Positions 1 to 7,014 of a stretch of 7,210 bases of DNA are shown here, piece by piece. A program made the translations under genes and the position numbers. The DNA lies in contig CAZFAP010000211.1 in NCBI GenBank assembly GCA_964516325.1, positions 1-7,210 of the forward strand, in the 5' to 3' direction. Below the pieces are notes generated by a model, which did no database searches, was not told the DNA's origin, and saw only the letters and a list, made by a program, of their open reading frames with translations. The DNA comes from CAZFAP01 sp964516325. GTDB lineage: Bacteria; Auribacterota; JABMQX01. Position 1 is the first letter of the stretch; each line of letters opens with the position of its first letter.

Positions 1-105
1 AGGACCTCTTTTCTCCGCGGACCCTCCCCCTCTGTAACCGCCCACCAACCCCTTCTAGCGCCAAAACCACTATCTTGCGGAATCGCTGCCCACCTGGTTC
101 CGGTA
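1..105. other. Upstream non-coding DNA, nothing recognisable
   Basis: No reading frame with gene-like features and no obvious RNA gene is visible in this left edge. No upstream gene end can be identified, so nothing can be said about the left neighbour. The first confident signal is the promoter that follows. Confidence 0.5.
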
Positions 106-135
106 TTGAATCGAAGGGCGCAAAAGAGGTATAAT
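106..135 (+). promoter_or_regulatory. Putative sigma70-type promoter for the large secreted-protein gene
   Basis: A perfect -10 hexamer TATAAT lies at 130-135. A -35-like hexamer TTGAAT (4 of 6 matches to TTGACA) lies at 106-111, giving an 18-base spacer. Transcription would start near 142, leaving a leader of about 165 nt before the ATG at 308. The local AT-rich stretch stands out from the GC-rich surroundings. No operator could be identified. This is a motif call only; without start-site mapping it remains a prediction. Confidence 0.5.
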
Positions 136-141
136 ATATGC

Positions 142-307
142 GTTTCGGACGATAGTGGATGCCCCTTGCTTCTATTGGGAGGCAGAAGGGAACACCCAGG
201 AACCTCCGGATGACAGGTCGTGCGCTACCCCGAGCGTGATGAGGCACTGCCAATCCTGGGCGCGATTGAAGTGAGAGCGAACAAAGAAAGAGGACCGAGT
301 TAGCGCC
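142..307 (+). promoter_or_regulatory. Long 5' leader, possibly structured
   Basis: The predicted untranslated leader is about 165 nt, long for a single secreted-protein gene. It holds a perfect 7-base complementary pair (CCCAGGA at 195-201 with TCCTGGG at 254-260). Inside it CCTC 203-206 can pair with GAGG 241-244, and CGCT 223-226 with AGCG 233-236, so a branched fold is possible. It matches no riboswitch consensus I know. The ribosome-binding site is probably AGAGGA at 289-294, 13 bases before the ATG, a little far but the best purine run available. Confidence 0.25.
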
Positions 308-3300
308 ATGATTTTGGTGAGGGCGTTGCGTTTTCTACTGTTTCTGTCGGCCTTCCTCATGGGGGTGATTGGGGTCTGCTCCGCTGACGTCGTCATCAGT
401 GAGTTCGTGGCTGTGAACGGCTCGACGCTTCAGGACGGAGACGGCAACGTTTCGGACTGGATTGAGATTCACAACACCTCTGCGAGCGAGGCGGACCTGA
501 CAGGGTGGTTTCTGACGGATGACCCCGGCGATTTGCAGAAATGGCCCTTTCCCCCCATGAGTATCGAAGGGAATGCTTATCTGATCGTGTTCGCTTCGGG
601 GCAGGAGGTTGACGACTATGTGGACCCGCTGGGATACCTGCACACGGATTTCCGGCTGAGTCGAAACGACGCGGAACCGCTCGACAGTTTGCTTCTGGTT
701 ATGCCGGATGGGGTAACGGTCGCGCACGGTTACCGAAATTATCCCGAGCAGGCGGAAGATGTGTCGTATGGCCTCCCCCAGGAAATGGAGTTTGTCACGC
801 TGGTCAGCGAGGGAGCGGATGCGGTCGCGCTGATTCCCGATGGCCCCGTGGAGAACTGGACCGACAGGGAGTTCGACGATTCGGGTTGGACGTTGAGGGG
901 CGCCACCGGTGTGGGATACGAAGCCGACACGGGCTACGAGAGCCTGATCAACCTCGATGTTGGCGCCATGCAGGGAGTAAACGGTTCGGTTTATATTCGC
1001 ATCGAGTTCGAGGTTGCCGACCCGTCAGTTCTCGACCTGATGACTCTTCGAATGAAGTATGACGACGGGTTCATCGCGTATCTCAATGGCGGATGGATTG
1101 CCGACGCGAACCCGCCTGCAACGCCGAGCTGGGATTCCCAAGCTTCAACGGGGCACGAGGCCAGCGCAACCGTTTACGACGATTTCGACACCACGCAGTT
1201 CATCTCGCTGCTTCAACCCGGCATAAACGTCCTGGCGGTCCACGGACTCAACCGGCCGGTGGGAAGCTCAGACTTCCTGATTTTGCCTGAGTTGGTCGCT
1301 GTTGACGTCGGCGGCGTCCAGCAGGATACACCGATGTTTCTCGCCAGCCCGACGCCCTGGCACGACAACATGACGGGCGTTCTGGGCTATGTTTCCAACG
1401 TGAGGTTCAGCGTGGACCGCGGCTTTTTCACCGAGCCGTTCAATGTCGGTATCACGACAGCCACCGAGGGCGCGGCGATTTACTACACACTCAACGGGAG
1501 CAAACCGACCGCGGAGACGGGGATTCCGTACGGGGGTGCCATCCCCATCTCAGGCACGACGACCCTGCGCGCGGCGGCGTTCAAGGCGGGGCATCAACCG
1601 AGCAAAATCGGCACGCAGACCTATCTTTTCCTTGAGGACGTGCTCGAGCAGGACGGAGCGGGTTTTCCGAACACCTGGGGGCACGCAGGCGCCGATTACG
1701 AGATGGACCCGGACGTTGTTACGGCTTACCAGGACACAATCATTGACGACCTGAAATCCGTTCCTTCCGCTTCCCTCGTGTTGAATCCGGACGATTTTTT
1801 GGCATCCGGCGGGGTGGGCATCTATCCGAGTGGAGAAGGGATTCCCCGAGCGACTTCCCTGGAGCTGATTGACCCGCACGACGCCAAGGAGTTTCAGATT
1901 GATTGCAGCGTGGAAATCTGTGGCGGCACCAGCACGGACCGCTGGAAAACCGACAAGCTTTCGATGAGGGTGAGGTTCAAGGAACCGTATGGTCCCACGA
2001 AGCTGAGGTATTCGGTATTCGGAGAGGAGGGCGCGGACCGGTTCGACACGCTGATCTTCGACGCCCGGCTCAACCAGTGCTGGGCGTATGGCGGCAGCTC
2101 TGACCCGGTCTGGCAGCGCGACCACGCCCAGTACACGCGCGACCAGTATGCGCCCGACCTACAGAACATTCTGGGAGGATACGGCCCCCGCGGCATGGCT
2201 GTGCACCTGTACGTGTGCGGCTTGTACTGGGGGCTGTATTGGCTACATGAGCGTCCCGACGAGTCCTTTGCGTCGGAGTATTTCGGCGGGGACCGGGACG
2301 ACTACCACGTTTTGAAACACAACATGACCACGGTCGTCCACGGGTCCAATACCGATTACCTGGCGATGATCCAGCTCGCGGCAGCAGGTCTCTCCGGCGA
2401 CACGGCCTACCGGCAAATCCAGGAATATCTCGATGTCCCGAACTTCATTGATTATATGCTCGTCAATTTCTTCGCCGGGAACACTGACTGGGCTCACCAG
2501 AACTGGTACGCTACGCGCAACGTCGTGGACCCCGCGGGGCGATGGCGATACCACTGTTGGGACTCGGAGCACATCCTCAAGAACGTCTCTTGGAATTGCA
2601 CCGGCAGAGATGATGCCGGCGGGCCGACGGGCCTTCACCAGGACCTGTGTGCGAACGCCGAGTACCGTTTGCTCTTTGCCGATCACGTGCACAAGCATTT
2701 CTTCAATGGCGGTGCCCTCACCCCGGAAAAGGCTGTCGCCGCGTACCAGAAGCTGCTCGACGAGGTTGACCGGGCCGTTGTGGGCGAATCGGCCCGCTGG
2801 GGGGATAGCCAGAGACCGGACCTCCCTTATACGCGCGATGTGGAATGGGTGGCGGAGCGCGACCGCCTGCTGTACGACTACTTTCCGCGGCGGACAGGGC
2901 TCGTTCTGGACCAGTTGAAAGCACGGGGCCTCTACCCTTCGCTCGGCGCCCCGGTTTTCAACCGCCACGGGGGCAGCTTCGCGAAGGGATTTTCGCTGAC
3001 GATGACAGCCGGCGGTTCAATCTTCTACACATTGGACGGAACGGACCCACGAGAATACGGCACCGGCTGGCCCGCCGGAACTCAATACACCGGCCCTGTG
3101 ATTCTCGAAAGAACCGCCCGGGTGAAAGCGAGGACTATAGGTGTGGGCGGATGGAGCGCGCTCAATGAGGCGCTGTTCGTTCTCGACACGCCTTCACCCC
3201 TGCGGGTGACGGAGCTTATGTATCACGCCCGCAGCCCCTCCGGAGCCGAGGTCCAGGCGGGGCGCACGGCGGACGACTTCGACTTCCTCGAACTGCGCAA

Positions 3301-5755
3301 CACGGGGGACGAAGCCATCGGGCTGGCTGGGATTCGGTTTAGGGACGGCGTCTCTTTTGACTTCACACTCAGCCCGAAACAGACGCTGGCGCCGGGCGAG
3401 TACGTTCTTGTCGTGAAGAACCTGGCTGCTTTTCAGAGCCGGCACCCGAACTGGGCAAGCCTGAACATCGCGGGCGAATTCAAGTATCCGGCTGACTCGC
3501 TCGCCGACGGCGGCGAACGCCTGACGATTCAAGACGGACTGGGACGGACAATCCTCTCTTTCACGTACGATGATGCGTGGTACGTGAACGCGGACGGGCT
3601 TGGGTATTCGCTGGTTGCAGTGAATGAGCACGCGGCTTCCGACGCGTGGGGCAAGAAAGCGAGTTGGCGCCCCTCCGCCAACATGGATGGCTCGCCGGGA
3701 GAGGATGATCCTGCGCCGCCCGAACTCCCTCGCGTGGTGATCAATGAGGTGCTCACGCAGACCACTCCTCCAGACAAGGATACCATTGAGCTTTTCAACG
3801 CCAGCGGCGGCCCCGCACAAGTCGGCGGCTGGTTCTTGACGGACGATCGCATGCAGCCCCGGAAATTTCGGATTCCGGACGGAACAGAACTCGCTTCGGG
3901 CGATTACTTCCTTTTCGACGAAGACGATTTCAACGCCGACCCGAACAGCCCCACGGCATTCCTCCTGAGCTCGCTTGGCGAAGAAGTTTATCTGTATTCT
4001 GCCGATGCGGAAGGAAACCTGACCGGATACGTCCACGGCTTCCGATTTGGCGCCGCGGAGGAAGGGATGACGTTTGGGCGCCACCTCATCAGCACGGGAG
4101 AGGACCATTTTGTCCCTCAGGTCTCTCCAACGCTGAATGACCGCAACATGGGACCAAGGGTCGGGCCCGTGGTGATCAATGAGATCATGTTCAATCCTCT
4201 GCCAATGGAGGGAACAAACAGCCTCATCCTCGAATACCTCGAACTGCGGAACATCACCTCGCAGGACGTGTCCCTCTTCGATCCGGAGACACCGGAGAAC
4301 ACCTGGCGACTCGCCGGGGGAGTGGACTATAGCTTCCCGCCAGACGCGGCGATTCCTGCGGGCGGGTACGTGCTCGTGGTGAGTTTCGATCCTGCGACGG
4401 ACGCCAGCAGGGTGAAGGACTTCCGGGCTCGTTACGCCGTGGGTGCAGATGTGCGGATGTTTGGACCGTACGCCGGCCGGCTGGAAAACCTCGGCGAGCA
4501 GGTCGTGCTCTTGAAGGCGGGTCGTCCGAAGGAACTGCCCGACCCGGACGCGGGCGCGGTCCCTTATGTGGCGGTGGACCAGGTGGATTATTCCAATGCC
4601 GCCCCGTGGCCAACTGGTGCCGATGGCACGGGCGAATCGTTGCAGCGTATCCTCGGCGGCGCCTATGGCAACGACCCGATCAACTGGCGGGCCGCTTCTC
4701 CTACCCCCGGACGTGACAATGCGGGAGGCAGCGTCGAAGACGCCGATGGAGACGGGATGCTCGACGACTGGGAACAGGCAATCGTGGACTTCGACCCAGG
4801 CGATGAGATTGACAACATCTTGAAGGTTCAAGGAGATGATGACTTCGACAAGGATGGCGCATCCAACCTCAGCGAGTACTCGGCTCGGTCGAGTCCGGTA
4901 GATAAGGATTCTGACGATGATGGCTACACGGACGGTGACGAGCTCAGCGATAGCCAGAGCAACCCGGTGAACGCCAGCAGCACCCCGCCCGACAACGACA
5001 CGGACTTTGTTTCCGACCGTAACGACCCCGATGATGACAACGACGGCTACTCAGATGATGACGAGTTGACCAACAGCCAGAGCGACCCTTTGGACGCCGA
5101 CTCTACCCCGCCAGACAATGACGGAGACAAGGTCTCGGACCTGAACGATCCGGACGATGATAACGACGGTGTGCCGGACATCTCCGACGCTTTCCCATTA
5201 GACCCGGCTGAATCCGTGGATACGGATGAAGACGGCATCGGTGACAACGCTGACCGTGACGATGACGACGATGGATACCTGGATGCCGATGAGCTAACAG
5301 AAAACCAGAGCGATCCGTTGGATGCGACTTCCATCCCACCGGACAATGATGCGGACTGCGTTTCTGACCTCAACGATTCCGACGATGATAACGATGGAAT
5401 GCCCGACACGTGGGAGACGGAGCATGGTTTGAACCCCTTCGCCGACGATGGGGCACAAGATAAAGACGTGGACGGTCAATGCAATCTTGCTGAGTGGGTA
5501 GCCGGCACAGACCCGACGGACCCATCATCAATCCTTACGGTCTCCTCGATCACCGCCGTTTCGGATTCCACGATGATCATCCGGTGGCAGAGCGTCAGCG
5601 GCAAATCCTACTCGATTCTCAGGTCCTCCAACCTGAGCGCGGGATTTGACCAGATTGAGGCGGCCGACCTCCCCGCCACGCCGCCGGAGAATTCCTACAC
5701 GGTTGATACGAACGGGGCCGAACGCTCCTTCTTCCGCGTCGTCGTGGACCGCTGA
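308..5755 (+). CDS. Giant secreted CotH-kinase / lamin-tail-domain protein with calcium-binding TSP3-like array
   Basis: Predicted exported protein of 1815 residues. Residues 1-26 form a signal peptide (Arg5, Arg8, hydrophobic core, likely cleavage after Cys-Ser-Ala26). Domains in order: lamin-tail domain 27-158; a beta-sandwich of galactose-binding or jelly-roll type about 160-335; chitobiase C-terminal-like domain 366-443 (YYTLNGSKPT at 392-401); CotH kinase-like region about 485-876; a second chitobiase-like domain 881-959 (FYTLDGTDP at 906-914); lamin-tail domains at about 965-1112, 1142-1258 and 1288-1450; an acidic TSP3/dockerin-like calcium array 1477-1740; and a small C-terminal beta-domain 1743-1815. 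Kinase landmarks are GLYWGLYWLHERPD 638-651, Lys670, GNTDWAHQNWYATRN 724-738 and CWDSEH 750-755. Bacillus CotH phosphorylates spore-coat proteins; secreted relatives in non-spore-formers have unknown substrates, and a surface or matrix role is inference. No PEP-CTERM, LPXTG, type IX sorting signal or C-terminal membrane helix is visible. ATG308 is chosen because it gives an intact signal peptide, an in-frame TGA lies at 272-274, and AGAGGA lies upstream. Domain content is firm; function is not. Confidence 0.93.
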   Translation: MILVRALRFLLFLSAFLMGVIGVCSADVVISEFVAVNGSTLQDGDGNVSDWIEIHNTSASEADLTGWFLTDDPGDLQKWPFPPMSIEGNAYLIVFASGQEVDDYVDPLGYLHTDFRLSRNDAEPLDSLLLVMPDGVTVAHGYRNYPEQAEDVSYGLPQEMEFVTLVSEGADAVALIPDGPVENWTDREFDDSGWTLRGATGVGYEADTGYESLINLDVGAMQGVNGSVYIRIEFEVADPSVLDLMTLRMKYDDGFIAYLNGGWIADANPPATPSWDSQASTGHEASATVYDDFDTTQFISLLQPGINVLAVHGLNRPVGSSDFLILPELVAVDVGGVQQDTPMFLASPTPWHDNMTGVLGYVSNVRFSVDRGFFTEPFNVGITTATEGAAIYYTLNGSKPTAETGIPYGGAIPISGTTTLRAAAFKAGHQPSKIGTQTYLFLEDVLEQDGAGFPNTWGHAGADYEMDPDVVTAYQDTIIDDLKSVPSASLVLNPDDFLASGGVGIYPSGEGIPRATSLELIDPHDAKEFQIDCSVEICGGTSTDRWKTDKLSMRVRFKEPYGPTKLRYSVFGEEGADRFDTLIFDARLNQCWAYGGSSDPVWQRDHAQYTRDQYAPDLQNILGGYGPRGMAVHLYVCGLYWGLYWLHERPDESFASEYFGGDRDDYHVLKHNMTTVVHGSNTDYLAMIQLAAAGLSGDTAYRQIQEYLDVPNFIDYMLVNFFAGNTDWAHQNWYATRNVVDPAGRWRYHCWDSEHILKNVSWNCTGRDDAGGPTGLHQDLCANAEYRLLFADHVHKHFFNGGALTPEKAVAAYQKLLDEVDRAVVGESARWGDSQRPDLPYTRDVEWVAERDRLLYDYFPRRTGLVLDQLKARGLYPSLGAPVFNRHGGSFAKGFSLTMTAGGSIFYTLDGTDPREYGTGWPAGTQYTGPVILERTARVKARTIGVGGWSALNEALFVLDTPSPLRVTELMYHARSPSGAEVQAGRTADDFDFLELRNTGDEAIGLAGIRFRDGVSFDFTLSPKQTLAPGEYVLVVKNLAAFQSRHPNWASLNIAGEFKYPADSLADGGERLTIQDGLGRTILSFTYDDAWYVNADGLGYSLVAVNEHAASDAWGKKASWRPSANMDGSPGEDDPAPPELPRVVINEVLTQTTPPDKDTIELFNASGGPAQVGGWFLTDDRMQPRKFRIPDGTELASGDYFLFDEDDFNADPNSPTAFLLSSLGEEVYLYSADAEGNLTGYVHGFRFGAAEEGMTFGRHLISTGEDHFVPQVSPTLNDRNMGPRVGPVVINEIMFNPLPMEGTNSLILEYLELRNITSQDVSLFDPETPENTWRLAGGVDYSFPPDAAIPAGGYVLVVSFDPATDASRVKDFRARYAVGADVRMFGPYAGRLENLGEQVVLLKAGRPKELPDPDAGAVPYVAVDQVDYSNAAPWPTGADGTGESLQRILGGAYGNDPINWRAASPTPGRDNAGGSVEDADGDGMLDDWEQAIVDFDPGDEIDNILKVQGDDDFDKDGASNLSEYSARSSPVDKDSDDDGYTDGDELSDSQSNPVNASSTPPDNDTDFVSDRNDPDDDNDGYSDDDELTNSQSDPLDADSTPPDNDGDKVSDLNDPDDDNDGVPDISDAFPLDPAESVDTDEDGIGDNADRDDDDDGYLDADELTENQSDPLDATSIPPDNDADCVSDLNDSDDDNDGMPDTWETEHGLNPFADDGAQDKDVDGQCNLAEWVAGTDPTDPSSILTVSSITAVSDSTMIIRWQSVSGKSYSILRSSNLSAGFDQIEAADLPATPPENSYTVDTNGAERSFFRVVVDR
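4922..5395 (+). repeat. In-gene 123-bp (41-residue) TSP3-like repeats, three units, one interruption
   Basis: Within the acidic region of the large protein, 41-residue units run at 4922-5044, 5045-5167 and 5273-5395 (residues 1539-1579, 1580-1620, 1656-1696). Each begins GY.D.DEL, continues through QS.P and PPDND, and ends in an Asp/Asn run of the form DDDND. Units 1 and 2 match at 30 of 41 positions, units 2 and 3 at 32, units 1 and 3 at 27. A different 35-residue TSP3-type unit (residues 1621-1655, containing DAFPLDPAESVDTDEDGIGD) separates units 2 and 3. The spaced Asp and Asn residues fit calcium co-ordination, as in thrombospondin type 3 repeats. Confidence 0.85.
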
Positions 5756-5848
5756 CCCAGTTTGGAGCCTCTCGGCGGTCATCCCCGCCTGCCACGGCTC
5801 CTCAGATTTGTTGTCATTGGACTCCGTCTTCCTCGGTCGCCCCATGCC

Positions 5849-5890
5849 CAGCGATTGCAAATCGCTGCACCCGTTCGGTAGGCACGGGTG
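5849..5890. repeat. REP-like double palindrome
   Basis: Two adjacent hairpins. The first is perfect, CAGCGATT, loop GCA, AATCGCTG (5849-5867). It is immediately followed by CACCCG (5868-5873) pairing with CGGGTG (5885-5890) across an 11-base loop. A GGGTCTGGCAC string follows at 5891-5901. Paired short palindromes in intergenic DNA are typical of REP/BIME elements mobilised by tyrosine transposases; that assignment is inference because only one copy lies in the window. No T-run follows, so it is not a standard intrinsic terminator. Confidence 0.4.
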
Positions 5891-5938
5891 GGGTCTGGCA
5901 CAGGTTTTGGGTTTTGGCGGATCAGGCAGGGAGGAGTT

Positions 5939-5955
5939 CGAGGTTAAGAACCTCG
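5939..5955. repeat. Perfect short hairpin
   Basis: CGAGGTT (5939-5945) and AACCTCG (5949-5955) form a perfect 7-bp stem with a 3-base AAG loop. It lies 48 bases beyond the REP-like palindrome pair and may belong to the same element. No U-tract follows on either strand. Function unknown. Confidence 0.35.
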
Positions 5956-6380
5956 TCGAGGCCCTCCGGAGAAATCCCCAGAGAGCCGGGCTCGTCCGCC
6001 GCGGTCTCGCCAATCTCTGCCGAAAAGCGGGGGTCGATCCGGGTGCCCCTTCGAAATTCCTCCCGCCGCGAGCGCGAAGGCTCTCGCCAAAAGGGATTCT
6101 GATCGGCGTGGCGAAGGGCCTAAGTGAGGCCGTGAGGACCCCGCTGTGGCTCACTCTATGTCCATACGAATCGAGACGTCAAAAGTATTCTGGAGGTCTT
6201 CTCGAACCTCGGAAAAGGAGGAGGGTGTCCGGCTCAGTCCGAGGCGACAGCCGGGCTGGTCTCGCTCTGTCTGCGCCGCAGTGGCGATCCCCGGCAGGTT
6301 GTGCGGTAACTCTGCAATGTCCGGTGTCCCACGGCGTGTAGCTCTCGTGCCAGCGGGAAACCGGTGGAGGTCTTCTCCTG

Positions 6381-6761
6381 TCCCGACGCCATGTGAATGA
6401 AGAGAACTTCCGTGTGGTCGAGCCGCCATCCATTGCCGCACACCCCGAGGCCCACCGTCTTTTCCTGCGGTTTATGGATGACGCAAAACGGGTGTACGCA
6501 ATGCTCCAACACCTGGGAATACACAACGAGGACGCCCGCTCTGTCCTCCCAAACGCCGTCGAGAGCGAGATCGTCATCTCGGCAGACTTCAGGGAACTGA
6601 GGCATATCTTCTGCCCCAGGCGCGACAAGCAGTCGCAGTGGGAGATCAAGAACGTTGCCCTCGATATGCTTCGCATTCTGAAAAGGGAAGCGCCGGCGGT
6701 TTTCGGTGATTTTGTGATCGATGAGAAAAACGCCGCGGCACACACACGTTATCCATCGTGA
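6381..6761 (+). pseudogene. thyX: Orphan 3' half of FAD-dependent thymidylate synthase (ThyX)
   Basis: ThyX methylates dUMP to dTMP with methylenetetrahydrofolate and FAD; a full protein is about 210-260 residues. This frame, read from a GTG at 6393 or from SRRHVNEENF at 6381, covers only the C-terminal half. Visible family features, numbered from the GTG: VVEPPSI 8-14; the helix AKRVYAMLQHLGI 31-43; NEDARSVLPNA 45-55; SEIVISADFRELRHIF 58-73; SQWEIKNVALDML 81-93; and the ending PAVFGDF 101-107. The upstream SRRHVNEENF looks like an altered SQRYVNEENF. The N-terminal FAD-binding half, including the RHRxxS signature, is missing in frame, and a TAG at 6339-6341 closes the frame upstream. Asp65 stands where the family usually has Asn, and Pro75 where it usually has Leu. 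No ribosome-binding site precedes the GTG. A frameshift from sequencing or assembly error is the main alternative to true decay. Confidence 0.75.
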
Positions 6762-6807
6762 GTGGAGTGCCCCCCGCTCGCAAAAGGGATACCACGCCGG
6801 GCAAATG

Positions 6808-6830
6808 AAAAAAGCCTGGCGGACCGCCAG
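6808..6830 (-). terminator. Intrinsic-terminator-like hairpin, minus-strand orientation
   Basis: On the minus strand, CTGGCGG-T-CCGCCAG (complement of 6816-6830; realistic stem of 5 bp with a 5-base loop) is followed by GC and six T residues (complement of the A-run 6808-6813). This is the geometry of a rho-independent terminator for transcription running leftward. No minus-strand gene is recognisable to its right inside the window, so its partner is unknown or lost. It lies 46 bases after the thyX remnant but is in the wrong orientation to end that gene. Confidence 0.45.
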
Positions 6831-7014
6831 TAGCCAGCGAGCAAGCATGGAATGATCGAACCCACAAACGCGGTACGGACGAACCAGGAAGGAGATGAGA
6901 CAGATGCAGTGCGACAGCCCTGGAAATCAACCAGAGAATTCGCTTCAACGTAATCCCTCACTTATGGGTGGGGAAGGTCATCCGCAATCCTGGAGTCTTT
7001 CGCATGGGGATGGA

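Larger units (their letters stand above)
5756..6380. other. Intergenic region without a convincing gene; possible decayed coding sequence
   Basis: About 625 bases follow the stop of the large gene. No frame combines a start, a ribosome-binding site and a recognisable protein. Open stretches exist on both strands, notably a start-less minus-strand frame at 5922-6119, but none matches a family I recognise with confidence. Short palindromes occur near 5849-5890 and 5939-5955. The part from about 6319 to 6380 may hold scrambled remains of the thyX 5' half, for instance a GVPRR/LV-like stretch in a different frame from the downstream fragment; this is weak. No clear intrinsic terminator for the large gene was seen. 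Confidence 0.5.

Noticed and set aside
142..307. Cyclic-di-GMP or other known riboswitch in the leader
   Set aside because: The characteristic conserved strings of the c-di-GMP-I aptamer, such as GACGCAAAGC, are absent, and no other known aptamer consensus was recognised.
3194..4831. 545-residue minus-strand open frame
   Set aside because: It lies wholly antisense to the large protein, whose lamin-tail domains are clear in the plus frame. Its own translation shows no recognisable domain, and long antisense frames are expected in GC-rich genes.
4736..5530. Acidic repeat region as a cellulosomal dockerin pair
   Set aside because: The Asp/Asn spacing and the DAFPLDPAESVDTDEDGIGD unit fit TSP3-type repeats better than the duplicated dockerin F-hand, and no cohesin partner is visible.
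5646..6341. 231-residue plus-strand open frame overlapping the end of the large gene
   Set aside because: It starts inside the C-terminal domain of the large gene in another frame, has no ribosome-binding site and crosses the palindromes. It has no recognisable fold.
6191..6377. 13-base direct repeat TGGAGGTCTTCTC at 6191-6203 and 6365-6377
   Set aside because: A 13-base exact match is expected by chance at roughly this frequency in a 7-kb window. Flanks do not extend the similarity, and no insertion sequence lies between the copies.
6850..6875. tRNA T-loop-like string (GGTTCGATC on the minus strand)
   Set aside because: The flanking bases do not form a 5-bp T stem, and no acceptor or anticodon arm can be placed.
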